A DNA stretch of 64,000 nucleotides. Origin: Polyporus tsugae (lineage: Eukaryota > Basidiomycota > Agaricomycetes > Polyporales > Polyporaceae). Under the pieces are notes generated by a model. It was not told the DNA's origin. It made no database searches and saw only the letters and a program-made list of their open reading frames with translations. The stretch covers positions 682,001 through 746,000 of the forward strand of contig JAHRBS010000009.1 of NCBI GenBank assembly GCA_024305745.1, in the 5' to 3' direction. Below are positions 48,066 through 59,242 of the stretch, piece by piece (the stretch's first letter is position 1; each line of letters opens with the position of its first letter). Made by a program: the position numbers and the translations under genes.

Positions 48066-51000
48066 TTAGAACCGCATTGGATGCAGCACGTGCTGGTTCC
48101 TGTAGTAATAGTCGATTTTCTGTACTGGGTTTGTCGTTTGTATATGAAGTAAATCACAATGGTCAACACTTTCATATACCGGTACGGTTAATCGGCAAGC
48201 AGCAACATAAGGACATTGTAGCTATGGTAGATAGCGGTGCTACTACTAAGTTCCTACATAAACAATTCATAGAACAGAATAGGGTTACGACGAGGAAGTT
48301 GGCAAGGCCAGTTCCTCTGTACAACATCGGCGGTTCAGAGAACCGTGATGGTATAATCACAGAGGTTACCGTGTTGGATATGGCAATCGGAGACCACAGG
48401 GAGAAGGTGGTCTTTGTAGTCACGGATATAGGAGAAGAGGATGTCATCATCAGCCTGGACTGGCTACGCGAGCACAACCCTGAAGTAGACTGGGAACGTG
48501 GCTTGCTGCACCTGTCGAGATGTCCAGAGACAGGCCCAGCTAACCAGAGAACCTCTGAACCTGTCAAGACCAAAGTGCGTGATATGGAGGTACGGCTTAC
48601 GGCGCGCCGCGGTCCTCAATGGGCAAAGAAGGTTAGGAAGGTTGGAAGGGTGTGTGCAGCCGTGATGACCGAGGAGAAGGAGGAGGAGAGGCCCTGGCCG
48701 CCAGGATTCCTGCCGCAGTGGGATGGAACTGAGACGTCTCTTCTCAATGCATGGGAGGATGGACAACACCTTTATGGTGCTCCACAACTGTTTGCTTCAG
48801 CGACGTACACATATTCACAACAACTCGCTGAGCAAGAGTACCAGAAGAAGGAAGTCCGCCCCGTCGAAGAGATCGTACCCGAGCACTATCACGAATACTT
48901 GCATGTGTTCTCGAAGGAGGTGTCCAAATGTTTGCCAGAACACGGACCCTATGACCATGTGATAGAGCTCGTGCCCGATGCAAAGATGTTCCATTCCCGT
49001 GTGTACCCCCTATCACCCAGTGAACAAGGAGAGCTTGACAAGTTTCTCGCTGAGAACTTGGCCAAAGGCTATATTCAAGAGTCAAAGTCGCCGATGTTGT
49101 CGCCGTTCTTCTTTGTCAAGAAGAAGGATGGTAGCTTATGTCCAGTCCAGGACTATCGGCGACTCAATGAGATCACCATTAAGAACCGTTACCCACTACC
49201 GTTGGTATCGGATCTGATGGATCGACTCAAGAAGGCCAAGTACTTCACAAAGCTCGATATTCGCTGGGGGTACAACAACGTGCAGGTTAAGGCCGGTGAT
49301 GAGTGGAAGGCTGCCTTCGTGACCAACCGAGGGCTGTTCAAACCGAACGTCATGTTCTTTGGGCTAGCCAATTCACCCAGCACATTCTCTGCGCTCATGA
49401 ACGACATCTTCAAGGACCTCATCATACTCGGCAAAGTCACTATCTACCTCGATGACATCCTCATATTCACCGACAGTCTCGAGGAACACCACACATTGGT
49501 GCGCGAGGTCCTGAAACGTCTTAAGGAGAACAATCTGTTCTGCAAGCCAGAGAAGTGCGAGTTTGAACAACCTAAGGTGGAATACCTCGGTGTACTCGTC
49601 TCGGAGAACTGCGTAGAGATGGACCCGGTGAAGGTGAAGGGTATCACAGATTGGCCTGTCCCTCAGAATGCCACAGATGTACGGAAGTTCCGCAGTTTTG
49701 CAAACTTCTATCGGCGGTTCATAAAGGACTTTAGTGCCATCTGCAAACCCTTGGATCGCCTCACGGGCAATGCGCCATGGCAATGGGGAGACAAAGAGCA
49801 GTCTGCCTTTGACGAGCTCAAGCGTTGCTTCACCAAAAGCCCTATCCTGACAATCTATGATCCAGACCGCAACACCCGCATCAAAGTCGATGCATCTGGC
49901 TTCGCTATGGGCGCGGTTCTGTCTCAGGAGGGGGAAGACGGCAAATGGCACCCCATCGCTTTTCACTCCGAGTTGATGAACGACGCTGACCGCAACTACG
50001 AGATCTACGACAAGGAGATGCTCGCCATCATTTGTGCCCTGCAGGCCTGGCATCACTATCTCGAGGGTCTCTCCAGTGTGTTTGAGTTTGAGATCCAGTC
50101 GGACCACAAGAACCTCGAGTATTGGCGCACAGCACAGAACCTCACACACAGGCAGGCACAATGGGCTCTCTATCTGTCACGATTCGACTTTGTCATCTCA
50201 CACAAGCCTGGGACGTCTAATGGTAGGGCCAATGCACTGTCAAGACGGCCCAACCACCAGCATGAGGATGCAGACGACAATCTCGGTCGAGTCTTGTTGT
50301 AGCCAGAACGATTCCGGGTATTGGCAGCCAAGAGAGGGCACCTATCGGTGGTTCCAGAGAAGGCACTGCTTCAGCGTATCCGCGAGTGTGGAGAATGCGA
50401 ACAGGAGGTCGTGGAGGCACTCAGTAAGCTGGACAAGCTTGGACCAGCGCGTCTTCAGAACGACTTGATGGACTGGAACAGCGAGCAAGGCCTGCTACTG
50501 TACCAAGGCAAAGTCTATGTCCCCAAGGACAATGTACTGCGTGCTGAGATTGTACGCATCCACCACAACCTCCCACCCGCTGGACACCCTGGGCAGTCGA
50601 AGACATTGAAGTTGGTCACACAAAACTACTGGTGGTCGGGCATGGCAAAGTTCATTAAGGATTACATTGAGACCTGCGACACCTGTCGCCGCGGCAAGGG
50701 TTCACATGCCAAACCGCACAGTCCTCTTCAACCAAATGAAATCCCTGATGGCCCGGGCCAGGTTGTGACGTGCGACTTCATCACTGGACTCCCAGAGGTG
50801 GATGGATACAATGCGCTTCAGCTCATTGCTGATCGGCATGGAAAGATGATACATCTTATTCCTTGCACCGAGGAGATCGACGCAGAAGGAGTGCTGACAA
50901 CTTCATCCGAGAACATTTTCGTCTTCATGGGCTGCCACGGAAGATCATCTCTGATCGTGGGCCCCAGTTCTCAAGCAAGCTCTTCCGCGCTGTACTCAAG

Positions 51001-51834
51001 GGACTCGGCATAGAAAGCGCAATGTCCACAGCCTACTGCCCGCAGACAGATGGGCAATCGGAATGATGGAACCAGGAGATAGAGGTGTACCTTCGTATGT
51101 TCTGCTCACGGTGCCGCGATGACTGGGTCAAGTGGCTGCCAATTGCAGAGTTTGCCTTTAACTCGCACCAGCACTCGTCAACGGGTTATTCGCTGTTCTA
51201 CCTCATGTACAGCTTCGAACCCCAGTTCCACATTCCGATGTTGCCTACGGCAGTGCCTGCATCTGATGAATGCCGGGAGGAGTTGCGACAGGCACGAGAG
51301 GATGCAACCACGGCCTTGACTCTGGCAGCTGAGCAGATGAAGGAGTACTATGATTGGTATGTCCGTGACGCTCCAGAGTTCAAGGAAGGCCAGAAGGTGT
51401 GGCTCGACATGAGGAACTTCCGTGTTCCTGGAGTCTCTTGGAAACTGGTGGATCGGTACACTGGCCCGTATCCGGTTGTACGCAGGGTGGGCAATCTAGC
51501 TTACAAGCTTAGACTCCCTAAGGGCCTTGTAATCCATCCAGTGTTCCACGTCTCTCTCTTACTTCCACACAAAGAGAGTCAACTCCCCAGTCGTCACCCG
51601 GCAGAGCCAGCGGCAATTGAGGTAGAGGGGGAGGAAGAGTACGAAGTGGAGGAAGTGTTGGAGTCGCAGCAGTATGGGCAGTGGAAGAAACTGCAGTACC
51701 TCGTGCACTGGAAGGGTTGGGGCCCTGAACATGACAGCTGGGAGGACACAGTAGACCTTGCAAATGCGCCGCAACTCGTGCAGAAATTCCATTCAACGCA
51801 CACAGAGGCGCCTGGTCCTCTCAAGAAGACTTAG
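48062..51834 (+). pseudogene. pol: Retrotransposon Pol polyprotein, interrupted
   Basis: From the frameshift site the frame is open to 50302. It carries an aspartic protease (DSGAT, about 48232), reverse transcriptase (catalytic YLDD, about 49445) and RNase H (DASG and later parts, about 49890). The integrase then follows in the same frame after a TAG at 50300-50302, with the zinc-finger region HNLPPAGHPGQSKT…CDTCRRGK, the DFITGLPEVDGY core start, then a one-base frameshift near 50890-50905, DRGPQFSS, and a TGA at 51064-51066 just after CPQTDGQSE. The last part (51085-51834) is open and ends with a chromodomain (EVEEVLESQQYGQWKKLQYL … WEDTVDL). Both stops are explicable by single C-to-T changes (CAG, CGA). 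RT and RNase H look intact; the integrase is not. Confidence 0.92.
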
Positions 51835-51851
51835 TCGTGAAGGCATGACCC

Positions 51852-51866
51852 TTAGGAGGGGGGTAT
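51852..51866 (+). other. Polypurine tract of the retrotransposon
   Basis: Sequence TTAGGAGGGGGGTAT sits directly before the 3' LTR, the expected place for plus-strand primer formation. Confidence 0.8.
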
Positions 51867-52312
51867 TGTCATGAACGTTCTATTCGGCGCCTGCCACCAG
51901 CGCCTTAGTTTCCTTTTCCAGACAATCTACTTCTCACGTTGTACTTATTGTTCTCCGTTGCATTGTATCTCGTCCTTTGTTCTCTAGCACAATAGCTCCT
52001 TATTGTCCGTCATCGCTATTGTTCCGTTTCCATTGTTCATCCGTGTCCATAGTTACCTATTGTCCCCGGGTTCCCATTGTCCTCTATACATATATAAGGA
52101 CCTGTACTTCGCTGCCTGGAGACCTCAGTTTCGACCTCTTGTCTCCAGGTAAGCCTCGCTGTATTTTGCTCGTAGACAACTACTTACTCAATACATCTTG
52201 TCTCCAGCCCTGACCGTTGAGCCTTGCTCTGCTCTCGCTGCACAAGTGCTTGTTGGCGCTCCTGCTCGTCTCGTATGTATCCCTGATCCTTACTCGATGT
52301 CCACTTGTAACA
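51867..52312 (+). repeat. 3' long terminal repeat
   Basis: 446 bp, same length as the 5' LTR and about 97% identical by hand count. The intron-like segment falls at 52149-52207. Confidence 0.92.
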
Positions 52313-52360
52313 CCACTAAGGATCAACAACGACACCATCGAATGACACGAGGGACCCTCT

Positions 52361-54124
52361 TTGACCACAAAGATTCCTAAAGTCCAGTTCTTTACCAAGC
52401 AGAATGATACCAAGTGGGATATCGAGTTCGACTTCGCAAACCAAGCCACCATACTCCATCTGCCGAACAACAACCCTCGGGTAATCCCTCACGATCAGAT
52501 CAAAGACATCATGTCACTGATACTCGAAATACAGACACTACCTGCTGGACAGGTGACAGTGGACCCAAAGGATCTCATGGTCCCACCAGTTGACCCCAAG
52601 GACTCCCCGGCTGCCAACGACAAAGAACCCACTAACGTTGTGGCTGACGGCCTCGAACCACCAGTTGACGACTCAAACAAGGAGAACATCCCACTGATCA
52701 GTCAACAGCACATCTTCAACTGTCTGCCAACTCCATTTCCCTTTCCAAACCAGCCACCTCCGTCGCCCTTACTCACTATCTTCGAAGGAAGGACGATCAG
52801 GTCACCGAGACCATCAGTCAGTCCCATGCCATCATCAGTCTCCGATATCAGTTACATCTCTGATGGCAACTCGGGATCCCTTCAGGCCGGATGGAATGAC
52901 TATATCACTCGTTGGGTCAGAGACACCAACTCCCCCAGGCAGACGCCTCCGATCTCCGAGTCGCTGAGCGTACTCTCCCTAAACAACTCTACACTCAACA
53001 AACCGCTCCTTCTGTTCTTCCCCACGCCTCAGATCAATGGCACCAAGTCTCTCCCGGAACACCTTGGCCAGACCACTGGCACAGGCCCCTGACCTTGGCA
53101 ATATATCGCCCAACTCACGGACTCCACCATTGTTGTCCACGAAGACCAGTTCCCAGCGGACTGGTCCCACGACCACATCAACTCGCTCCTCCTATCCATC
53201 ATCCCAACATTGACAAAAGCACAGCTTGCACAGTTCCGGGTCTACCTAGATGGAGGACTCATGCGACTACTTGACATGAAGTGCTCGCTCATCGCCAAGA
53301 ACGACCTAGCCCTCAACTACTACAACGAACCATTCCTCCAGATGTACCCAACCTCTGCTATGGAAGTTCGCAACTGGAGGACGCTCCATAGGATGGAACC
53401 CACAGCGACCACAATGCGAAGTGTCGCCAAAGACTGTCTGGCACCTAGCCGAAGGAAGTGGGTCGTCTCCACACAAGACAAGATCACTGTGTCAGACTGC
53501 GATGAACGCCTCCACCGCACAGCAGCAGATCTTGATGGTTGCGCACTGGAACTTAACCCGACGGCACCCCTCCCTTCAGGACTTGCAGCTCGATGCCTCG
53601 ATGGGGTATGGTACATTTGCAACTCCGACCGACAGTTCTTCGCTCTCCATGTCAGTGGATTTGACATTATTGACATCATGCATGGATTCCTACCCTCAAC
53701 CACGAGCGTCCAGATCAACAAACTCAACTACATCGCCGACAACTACCCCATGGATAGAGAATTCGACATTCTTGTCCAGGAGTCCCACGACGAACGGGAA
53801 TGGCAGGCGGATCTCAATGCAACGTTCGGTCAAGACAACCTTGGAGAGGAAGAGGAGGGTAATGTTATGATCGCATACCCAACCAGGCCCAATGTCTCCT
53901 ACTACTTCACCGCTCCTGGCTTGCCAAGCGACCCTAACCCATTCACTGGTGTAGGCATCCCGAGGCTATCCCGTCCGTCCCGCTTACTGGCGGACAAACC
54001 GAGCTCTACCGACTCCCCACTCTCCTCCCGCAGTCCACAGTCCGCAGCTCGCAGCCCGCAACCCGCAGTCTGTAGTCCGCAGCCCGCAGTCCGTAGTCCG
54101 CAGCCCACAGTCCGCAGTCCGTAG
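52361..54124 (+). pseudogene. Unrecognised long ORF interrupted by one TGA, next to an LTR-like sequence
   Basis: One frame stays open from about 52361 to 54124 apart from a TGA at 53090-53092. The residues before (LPEHLGQTTGTGP) and after (PWQYIAQLTDSTIVVHEDQF) join naturally, so I read it as one protein of nearly 590 codons. There is no ATG at the left end, which lies only 49 bp from the chromovirus LTR, so the 5' part is probably lost. The product is hydrophilic; I see no known domain. The last 90 codons run into an LTR-like sequence and a minisatellite, suggesting the true protein ended earlier or that the ORF belongs to a retroelement. The TGA could be a C-to-T change from CGA. Confidence 0.5.
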
Positions 54125-54348
54125 CCCAGAGACAGTCCGCAGCCGGTAGCCTAGAGACCGCAGCATCCACTCATGTATATAAGGGGCGACACCTCAGTAG
54201 TGACCCCCAGTTTTCAGTCTCTTGTGTATTCTATAAGATCGCCCCAGTGGCAATCTTCCTATACATCCTACGTCTCCTAGAGCTCCTCGCTCTAGTATCC
54301 AACCTCTAGTCAACAACTAGTTCTTGGTCTAAATGTCTGAACTTATCA
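53863..54348 (+). repeat. Candidate solo or terminal LTR of a second element
   Basis: It starts TGTTATGATCGC right after a 20-nt purine-rich tract (53843-53862), contains a TATATAAGG box at 54176-54184 followed by a C/T-rich region resembling the R/U5 of the chromovirus LTR, and ends near ACTTATCA. No partner LTR occurs in the window, so both boundaries are guesses. Confidence 0.4.
54030..54155 (+). repeat. GCAGYCC minisatellite
   Basis: Imperfect tandem units of about 9-10 bp (CGCAGTCC / CGCAGCCC / CGTAGTCC) repeated roughly a dozen times, translating as repeated RSPQPAV. Confidence 0.75.
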
Positions 54349-55448
54349 AACTAAGGAGTTCAGTAGTTGAGACGTAACAGCGGGCGGCTCTTGCTTCGAA
54401 GGTCCAACCTTGGCCGCGTTCAACCTCCACCCTGCATTGTGCTCTGTGTATTGTCCGAGTCCAACACAGAGACCAAAGAATGGTGGGGGTGAGCTGCCTG
54501 CTCGCCGTCTCCCTTGGATCGAGTCTTGGGAGCGATCAGCCTCTTCCAATGTCGGCGTTTTCTTTGAGCCGGTTGAGCAGTCGGCTATTAGGCCATGGAC
54601 AAGCTCGAGCAAGCTTCAACAGTCGGTGTTGAGGTCAGCGCCAACCAAGAAGCCGCTTCAAGTTTCCGTGTGCACAGACTGGGAGATGGCGGTCCAAGTT
54701 TGGCACTACTATCCGCTTTGCTACAAGGACGGGCACAGGGAGGAGGCGACTATGGAAGCTTCAATGGAACCGGAGAATGATAGAAAGACATACACTTGCA
54801 GACCTTCTGTGTTTGACGGGAGACGGCCTGGAGGCTGGGACGGCAGGATTCACGTTCAGCTGGTGGAGCAGTACTAAGTAGTGGGCCGGCAAGCTGAGGT
54901 TGTGTGTGATGAGGAGTCTGCCAGAGCGCTGAGTACTGAGTCGTCAAGCAAGCCGACTCCAGGTTGTTATAGGTCAAGCTAAGAGGATCACCATGGGCTA
55001 CAAGATGAAATGACCTGGATGGAACAACAATTGCAATCTCGGGATAAGTGCCAGCATCGGGTAAGGTGCAGCTCTTGCTCAGGAATCAATATCCATCTGC
55101 AGAACCTCGAGCTCAAAAATGTATGCTTCATATTTACTTCTCTTTTGGGCCACTGGAGACTCATGTTGAAAGTCTCCCGACAGTCCTCCCCTGGTAAACT
55201 TGTCCATGCACGTGTGTATGACAAATGCAGCACGATGGGTACTACATAGTAGTAACTTAATACAAATTCACAGTAGTGATGCTTGACGACATGCTACTGG
55301 TACAGTTGCAGAGTCAATGTTTCATGATGCGCCCAGTCCGGGAAACCTTCTTTAGTGTTATGTAAGTAGAGGCCAGCACGCCAATGGTTTGGTTTCTACC
55401 TCGGCCTGCCAGCAGGCCACCATCCACCCGCCATCCAGGAGTCACTTA
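54349..55448. other. Unassigned repeat-flanking sequence
   Basis: About 1.1 kb. The plus frame 54410-54877 (155 codons, ATG start MAAFNLHPALCSVYC) is the only sizeable ORF; it matches nothing I know and lies among repeats, so it is not called as a gene. Confidence 0.3.
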
Positions 55449-55877
55449 CATGACGTGCAAGTGTCCATTTCTGGCACTAGGAAGTGCATCAGAAACTCAT
55501 TGGGAGTCTATCATTTTCGGATACACTTCTCAACGATATCTGAACCCGTGAAACTTTATCTCATTAGGCATTTCCTGGGTTCAGGCTTTCCGGAAAAGAC
55601 AGCTGGACAAGTCTGAGGTGCAAACACGGTTTGGACAAGAAGTATTTCCTTGACACTTCCCGTACCTGGTCACGGGAAATACTTCATGTTGAAACTGTGT
55701 TTGTCCTTTGGACTTGTCTAGTTGCCTTTTCTGGAAAGCTCGAACTTAGGAAATGCTTAATGAAATATAGAGTTTTATGTGTTTGGATATTGTCGAGAAA
55801 TGCATTTAAAAACGATAGACTGCCGATGGGCTTCTGATGCATTTCCTCATGCTAGAAATGGACACTTGCACGTCGTG
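55449..55877. mobile_element. Foldback/MITE-like inverted repeat flanked by TTA
   Basis: Two arms of about 200 bp in inverted orientation (55449-55650 and 55674-55877) with a 23-nt spacer. The outer ends read CATGACGTGCAAGTGTCC and, on the other strand, CACGACGTGCAAGTGTCC. TTA lies on both sides (55446-55448, 55878-55880), the target duplication type of PIF/Harbinger elements. Arms are diverged (roughly 80% by eye). No ORF inside. Confidence 0.6.
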
Positions 55878-55942
55878 TTACATCCTACCCCTACTAGGAC
55901 ACACCCGTTTATGTTTACTAGAAAAGTAGCGGAAACACACCC

Positions 55943-56425
55943 ATGGCTCCTGTCGAAAGTGGTACGGACGAAGTCAACCTGGCAGAGGAGCTCGACGATG
56001 CATCAGCTGCATGCAGAAGGCCGAACGACGTACACAGTATACTACAGTCTGACCGGGCTTACAGTGATTTGCAAAAAAGACTGCAGGTCACGCTTGTGCG
56101 TGAGCCTGTTTGTACCTGTTTGGAATATGGCAGAGACACCTGTTCTACTGCCAGCCATCGCATAGCGGGGGTACCCTTGCCCACTAATTTGGCTGAACTA
56201 CTTTGGAATGTATTCGTTTCATCATGTGAAGATGCCCCATGTTGTTTTCGACCAAGAAAATGGATGGTAGCGGGAGAACTTACTGCGACGACAAAGCGGC
56301 TGCAAGCACGCGATCCCCAAATCAGGAAGTCCGCGGGCGGGACAAACAGGGGCAAACAAGCACTCGCACGAGTGCGACCTGCAGTCTTTTTTGCAAATCA
56401 CTGTAACTCACTCATCTTCCCATAG
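55943..56425 (+). CDS. Unrecognised ORF, possible 5' exon(s) of a gene
   Basis: 160 codons from an ATG at 55943 (MAPVESGTDEVNLAEELDDA) to a TAG. The first 50 codons look protein-like and acidic, and a gtgcgt donor follows QVT near 56096, so the real first exon may end there. I could not connect it with confidence to the frames from 56592 onward, although the spacing would suit one gene. Function unknown. Confidence 0.35.
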   Translation: MAPVESGTDEVNLAEELDDASAACRRPNDVHSILQSDRAYSDLQKRLQVTLVREPVCTCLEYGRDTCSTASHRIAGVPLPTNLAELLWNVFVSSCEDAPCCFRPRKWMVAGELTATTKRLQARDPQIRKSAGGTNRGKQALARVRPAVFFANHCNSLIFP

Positions 56426-56591
56426 GGAATAGCCCAAGTCTTGAACTGCATCAAGGCTGAAGTCGTTTGGACGAATGCACTTCTGGAGACGGAGGAAGGA
56501 GTGGAGCATATGATGCACATATGCATGTGTCTGACCAGCCGATATTCAGGGGGGACGAGCCCTAGACCTAGCCATCCAGAGATGCGCAACA

Positions 56592-58360
56592 TTGTTCGAA
56601 CAGCGCGACAACAACAAGCTCAAGGCTCTGGTTGCCGCAGTGCTCGATGCTAAGAAGTGTCAACTGTGCGATGACGACATCCGGGAGGTCGAAGCCTGCT
56701 GGTGGCACATATTGCCTCTACCCGAAGACGCTGAGCGCATTGTGCTCAAGTTCTGCGACGTTACCTCTCAACACAAGTCCTACCCCGTGATGGAGGTCTG
56801 GCCGCCGGAGACCGTGGAATGCGCGCCATCCGAGCCCTTTGAGAACGCTGCCCAACGCTTTGTGCCATATGTGCGGAACGACGAGGACAACCAGTCGGAA
56901 TTCCAGCGCTCGCCAGCACGGTACTTCACCTTCTAGGACCGCACACTCCCGGAGTGGTGCGTGATGCCTGAGCATTGGGTCGAGCCCATTCCGCCGCACA
57001 GGTTCATTGAACAGCCGGACACGCCGCCCGCGCTGAAATCGGAGCCGTATTACAAAAAAATCCCAATGCTGCATTTCACAGGAAAGGGCTGCCGCATCGT
57101 CCCGTCCGCGAAGAAGCCAGAGCTAATCGCTCGATCATTCTTCATTCCCGTGCGAGACTTGCATATCCATACAATGTTTGTTTTCCTTGATCTCGCCGGC
57201 GACCTCGTCCCTCGAGGCACGCAGCTCACCCCCGGCAAGATCGCCCTCGAGGACGCACGCACGTTGCTCGCCCGCATTGTGCAGTCCTTGACGGAGCCGC
57301 GGCCAGACCCGGATGCACCCCCAGCAGAGAAGCACCGCAAGATGAACTACGACGCCTACACCCTAGGGTTTGCATGGGGGCTTGAGCTGGATGGTAATGG
57401 AGGGCCCGCGTGGCTACATTGCCTGAAGTGGGAGGGCGGGGGGACGATTGAATACGTTCTTGACCTGTCAGGGCAAAATTGACGTGCCTACGAGGAGGGT
57501 TCGCCGCTGGCCCTCTGGACCATTGCATGTGCCTGGGTCGGCATTGTAGTGTTGCCCATGGACCAAGCGATTGGTAATGGGGAGAAGCCATTGACCGCTG
57601 AGAGTGCTGGTGACCAAAGGGCGCCACCAGCTTGTGAAGCTGAGCACCAGATCCTGTCACTCGACGACTGGGACGATAGGACCCGGAAGTGGATACGCAA
57701 CCTCAACAAGAAAAGGTTTGCACCGGTTGTCGAGGTGCGTCATGCGGTCCCATTTCCGGTGCCTTTACTGATCGATAATCCAGGTTGGTGCAGACGGATG
57801 TTTCGTCGGTGGCGATCTTGAATAGTCGAAGGGCGACAATGACGAGTTCGAGGTAGACATCACTGGTGCTAAGCCAGGCATCTGGTTGATGTCTGTCAAA
57901 TCCATGGAGGCGGAAGACGGAGGCGAAGACGAGTTGATGGGGGACACACCTAAGATCGTCCGCTTTGTCTGGAAGAGCGATGGGACCGTCGCCTACGGTG
58001 CGCTTCTCCGTGCAACCGCCTTCCAATGGACCGGTGCTGCGGACCCAGACGACGACGCAGAGGGGGAGGTCGTGGGAGCCTTCAGTGTGGATTCTGGCAT
58101 GGCTTGCCAGTTTTCGAAGCATGGCTTGGACGAGCTCCTTTCCACTGGGCCGGATCGAGAAGCGATGCTGGAATCCCCAATTGACCAGGACGAAGGGGAC
58201 AAAGTTTTTGTCCCTGCTGGCGTGGTCGGTAAGCACTCTTGTTGACTTGGCAGCCATTCCTACCTGTCGTTGAGCAGTCATCGGGAACGATGGCGGGTAC
58301 GAGATTGAGGGCAGTCGGGACGCAGAGGGGAGAATCATCGTGTTGAGGTTGTATCTATGA
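56592..58360 (+). pseudogene. Unrecognised gene with in-frame stops or unresolved introns
   Basis: One frame is protein-like from 56592 to about 57735, with a TAG at 56934-56936 and a TGA at 57480-57482. It includes LPEWCVMPEHWVEPIPPHRF and DWDDRTRKWIRNLNKKRF. A plausible intron 57735-57825 leads to SKGDNDEFEVDITGAKPG, and a second (58229-58274) to IGNDGGYEIEG and the stop at 58358-58360. The TAG could be the end of a 66-nt intron (56871-56936) rather than a nonsense codon; the TGA has no such easy escape. I recognise no domain. Either a decayed gene or one whose introns I have misplaced. Confidence 0.4.
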
Positions 58361-58818
58361 CAGAGCTACCGATGCAAGGTATGATATCATCGTTAACACG
58401 ATGCATGGATGTGGATGGTTTTCGCTAGGTTGTACTCACGTGCACGTATGGAGATGTGTCGCTGGTATTCGGAGATTCAAAGTGATCCCTTGAGTCGATA
58501 TCATCCTACGTCTGAGAAGGGTCGGACATACATATCGGCATTCTGGGCAAGGTACGATATTTGCTTCATACCACTGCATGTCTCAATGGGAACGTAATCA
58601 AGGCGGTTGAGGATGGGCATTTGAAAGAGAGGCGAAGACTTGCGCTGTGCCATTGAGGTTGCACGAACCAATGGCAGTATAGCCAGAAGCTGCTGCCAGT
58701 GCTTCTGTTTGCAGAGAGCGCCTAGTTAGCATGTATCGGAGACGGTTGGTTAAGAGGCATTGAGGTACTTATTCATACTTGATTTCTGGAACGAGGAAGA
58801 TCTAGAGGGTAAACGTTA
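58361..58818. other. Intergenic between decayed gene and MITE
   Basis: About 460 bases with short open frames only. Nothing identifiable. Confidence 0.4.
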
Positions 58819-59242
58819 CAGCGCCTTTCATATTGATACGGAAAACGCGTTTTCGTGCGAGCCAGCGTCTCAAGGGCGCTCCTGGAGACGCCAAAGGATC
58901 ACGAGACCGGAATGCGGGACCGGGTGACGAGTTACTCAAGGTTACATGAGTGTGACAAACGACTGTGAGCTTCGACTCCGGGGCTCCGGGGTATTCGGAG
59001 GGCCCATATTCGAGTTTTCATCCATGAATCGCAATTTAATACACCCAGAGGTATTCCTATCCCATTTTTAAGGAGGAAAATGACACCAAAGTCGACTTCC
59101 GCCAACTCAGTGACAGAGTGACTCTCCGGTTCTCCGGCTTTCTTCACTTCCCGCTGGCCCGGCACAGCGTTCGGGTCCAGAGCGCCCTTGAGACGCTGGC
59201 TCGAACGAAAACGCGTTTTCCGTATCAATATGAAAGGCGCTG
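58819..59242. mobile_element. MITE with 63-bp terminal inverted repeats and TA flanks
   Basis: 424 bp. The left end (58819-58881) and the reverse complement of the right end (59180-59242) match at 62 of 63 bases by eye, starting CAGCGCCTTTCATATTGATA. TA occurs directly outside both ends (58817-58818 and 59243-59244). TA target sites and CAG-initial termini are typical of Tc1/mariner-superfamily elements. There is no transposase inside, so it would need one supplied in trans. Confidence 0.8.

Larger units (their letters stand above)
45878..52312 (+). mobile_element. Ty3/gypsy LTR retrotransposon with chromodomain (chromovirus), decayed
   Basis: A complete-length element of 6435 bp. It has 446-bp LTRs beginning TGTCATGAAC and ending AACA, a gag with one zinc knuckle, a pol with protease, reverse transcriptase, RNase H, integrase and a C-terminal chromodomain, and a purine tract just before the 3' LTR. 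Domain order PR-RT-RH-IN and the chromodomain place it among Ty3/gypsy chromoviruses. It is interrupted by two in-frame stops and one frameshift, all in the integrase half, so it should not be autonomous. No target-site duplication is evident (AACAG left, CCACT right). Confidence 0.93.

Noticed and set aside
49373..50161. 262-codon minus-strand frame within pol
   Set aside because: Opposite strand of the reverse transcriptase/RNase H region; no start context or splice logic of its own.
57823..57825. TAG as a third nonsense codon in the unrecognised gene
   Set aside because: It can equally be the acceptor of a 91-nt intron starting gtgcgt at 57735, which joins in phase.
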